Assembly (NCBI GenBank): GCA_937957805.1
Contig: CALFXW010000115.1
Coordinates: 1 to 6,016, forward strand
DNA: 6,016 bases
Source of the DNA: an uncultured Sphingopyxis sp.
Lineage (GTDB): Bacteria; Pseudomonadota; Alphaproteobacteria; Sphingomonadales; Sphingomonadaceae
Reading direction: 5' to 3'
Part shown: in pieces, positions 5,516 to 6,016 of the stretch
How the letters are laid out: each line of letters begins with the position of its first letter
How positions within the stretch are numbered: the first letter of the stretch is position 1
Notes under the pieces: generated by a model
Seen by the model: the letters and a program-made list of their open reading frames with translations, nothing else
What the model was told of the DNA's origin: nothing
Databases searched by the model: none
Made by a program: the position numbers and the translations under genes

Positions 5516-6016
5516 GCTTCTTCCATATGCAGCATATGCACCGCGATTGCCGCGCCAAATATCGGGGCGAACAGGTTGAAAAAGGGGATGACCATCGCCA
5601 CCGACGTGACCAGCCCGGTAAAGCGGCGGCGCGCCGGGCGCATTGGGCGTGGCGGCAAGTCGGGGTGGCGCGCGGCGACCATCGCCTCCAAGTCGCGGGA
5701 CAGCAAAATGGCGTTAAGCCCGATGGCGAGCAAAATCGTCCCCACGCCGGTGACGAGGAGGAGGATATAGAGCGGCAACGCCACCATATTCCAGATGATC
5801 GCGCGGCGCAGCGCCGCAAGTCCCAGCGATATTTCCTTGCGCAGCGGCACCGGCACCGCACGGGCAAAGGCGGCGGGGTAATGATCCCCCTCCACACTGG
5901 CGACAATCGCATCGGTGAACAGACCCGCGAACAACATGGCGATGGCACGGAACATAAACCAGCCACCGAACAAGGTTAGCACCAGCGCCAGCCCCGCTGC
6001 ATCATCACCGCCCAGC
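5512..6016 (-). CDS. EI24 domain-containing (CysZ-like) membrane protein, N-terminus outside the window
   Basis: The visible 167 residues form the C-terminal part of an inner-membrane protein. Hydrophobic segments lie at about 8-33, about 72-104 (long enough for two passes, with LPLYILLLVTGVGTILLAIGL) and about 134-162 (MVIPFFNLFAPIFGAAIAVHML). The pattern HYPAA in a loop, then LYILLLVTGVGT, LLSRDLEAMVAARH and a C-terminal IPFFNLFAPIFGAA matches the EI24/CysZ family. CysZ imports sulfate in enterobacteria; function in sphingomonads is not established. The frame is open through base 6016, so a GTG at 5982 is internal rather than the start. The family is usually about 220-250 residues, so roughly 60-80 are missing. 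The stop overlaps the lipoprotein ATG by four bases, marking these two as one transcription unit. Confidence 0.85.
   Translation of the reverse strand, partial: LGGDDAAGLALVLTLFGGWFMFRAIAMLFAGLFTDAIVASVEGDHYPAAFARAVPVPLRKEISLGLAALRRAIIWNMVALPLYILLLVTGVGTILLAIGLNAILLSRDLEAMVAARHPDLPPRPMRPARRRFTGLVTSVAMVIPFFNLFAPIFGAAIAVHMLHMEEA

Overview
The window looks like an ordinary chromosomal stretch of an alphaproteobacterium, most likely a sphingomonad (Sphingopyxis/Sphingorhabdus/Blastomonas-like). The reasons are the RpmI, RplT and PheST sequence style, a small Cys-rich-tail lipoprotein next to an EI24 membrane protein and a HisN-type phosphatase, a high-GC genome with many GAT/CAT codons, and palindromic intergenic repeats of the kind that translate as 'VIPA.AGI'. 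The genus is inferred from memory of these families; no search was run. All recognised genes lie on the minus strand, so transcription runs from right to left.

In transcription order, a first compact cluster holds: an EI24/CysZ-like membrane protein (5512-6016, N-terminus outside the window); a small lipoprotein whose ATG overlaps the previous stop codon (5120-5515); a HisN-type histidinol-phosphatase/inositol monophosphatase family protein (4291-5088); and an AraC-family regulator with a DUF6597-like N-terminus (3383-4306), which overlaps the end of hisN. A leader with a candidate promoter follows, and then the translation cluster rpmI (3041-3244), rplT (2661-3026), pheS (1396-2487) and pheT (from 1399 leftwards). 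rpmI-rplT-pheST is a classical arrangement: two 50S ribosomal proteins together with both subunits of phenylalanyl-tRNA synthetase. A 173-base gap separates rplT from pheS. It holds a strong hairpin and two palindromic repeats.

Three annotation decisions differ from the longest open frames. pheS should start at 2487, because the upstream ATG is part of a repeat. rpmI should start at 3244, because its ribosome-binding site abuts the upstream ATG. hisN should start at 5088, because the longer frame lies antisense-like over the lipoprotein gene.

The main anomaly is at the left edge. PheT reads normally to about residue 428, then loses all family resemblance over the last ~115 bases, which instead look like very GC-rich coding sequence on the plus strand. 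This suggests a chimeric join or a rearrangement breaking pheT. I found no phage, CRISPR, transposase, tRNA or rRNA. Apart from the edge join and the repeat-like palindromes, this is a housekeeping region, and I do not see a new biological system in it.
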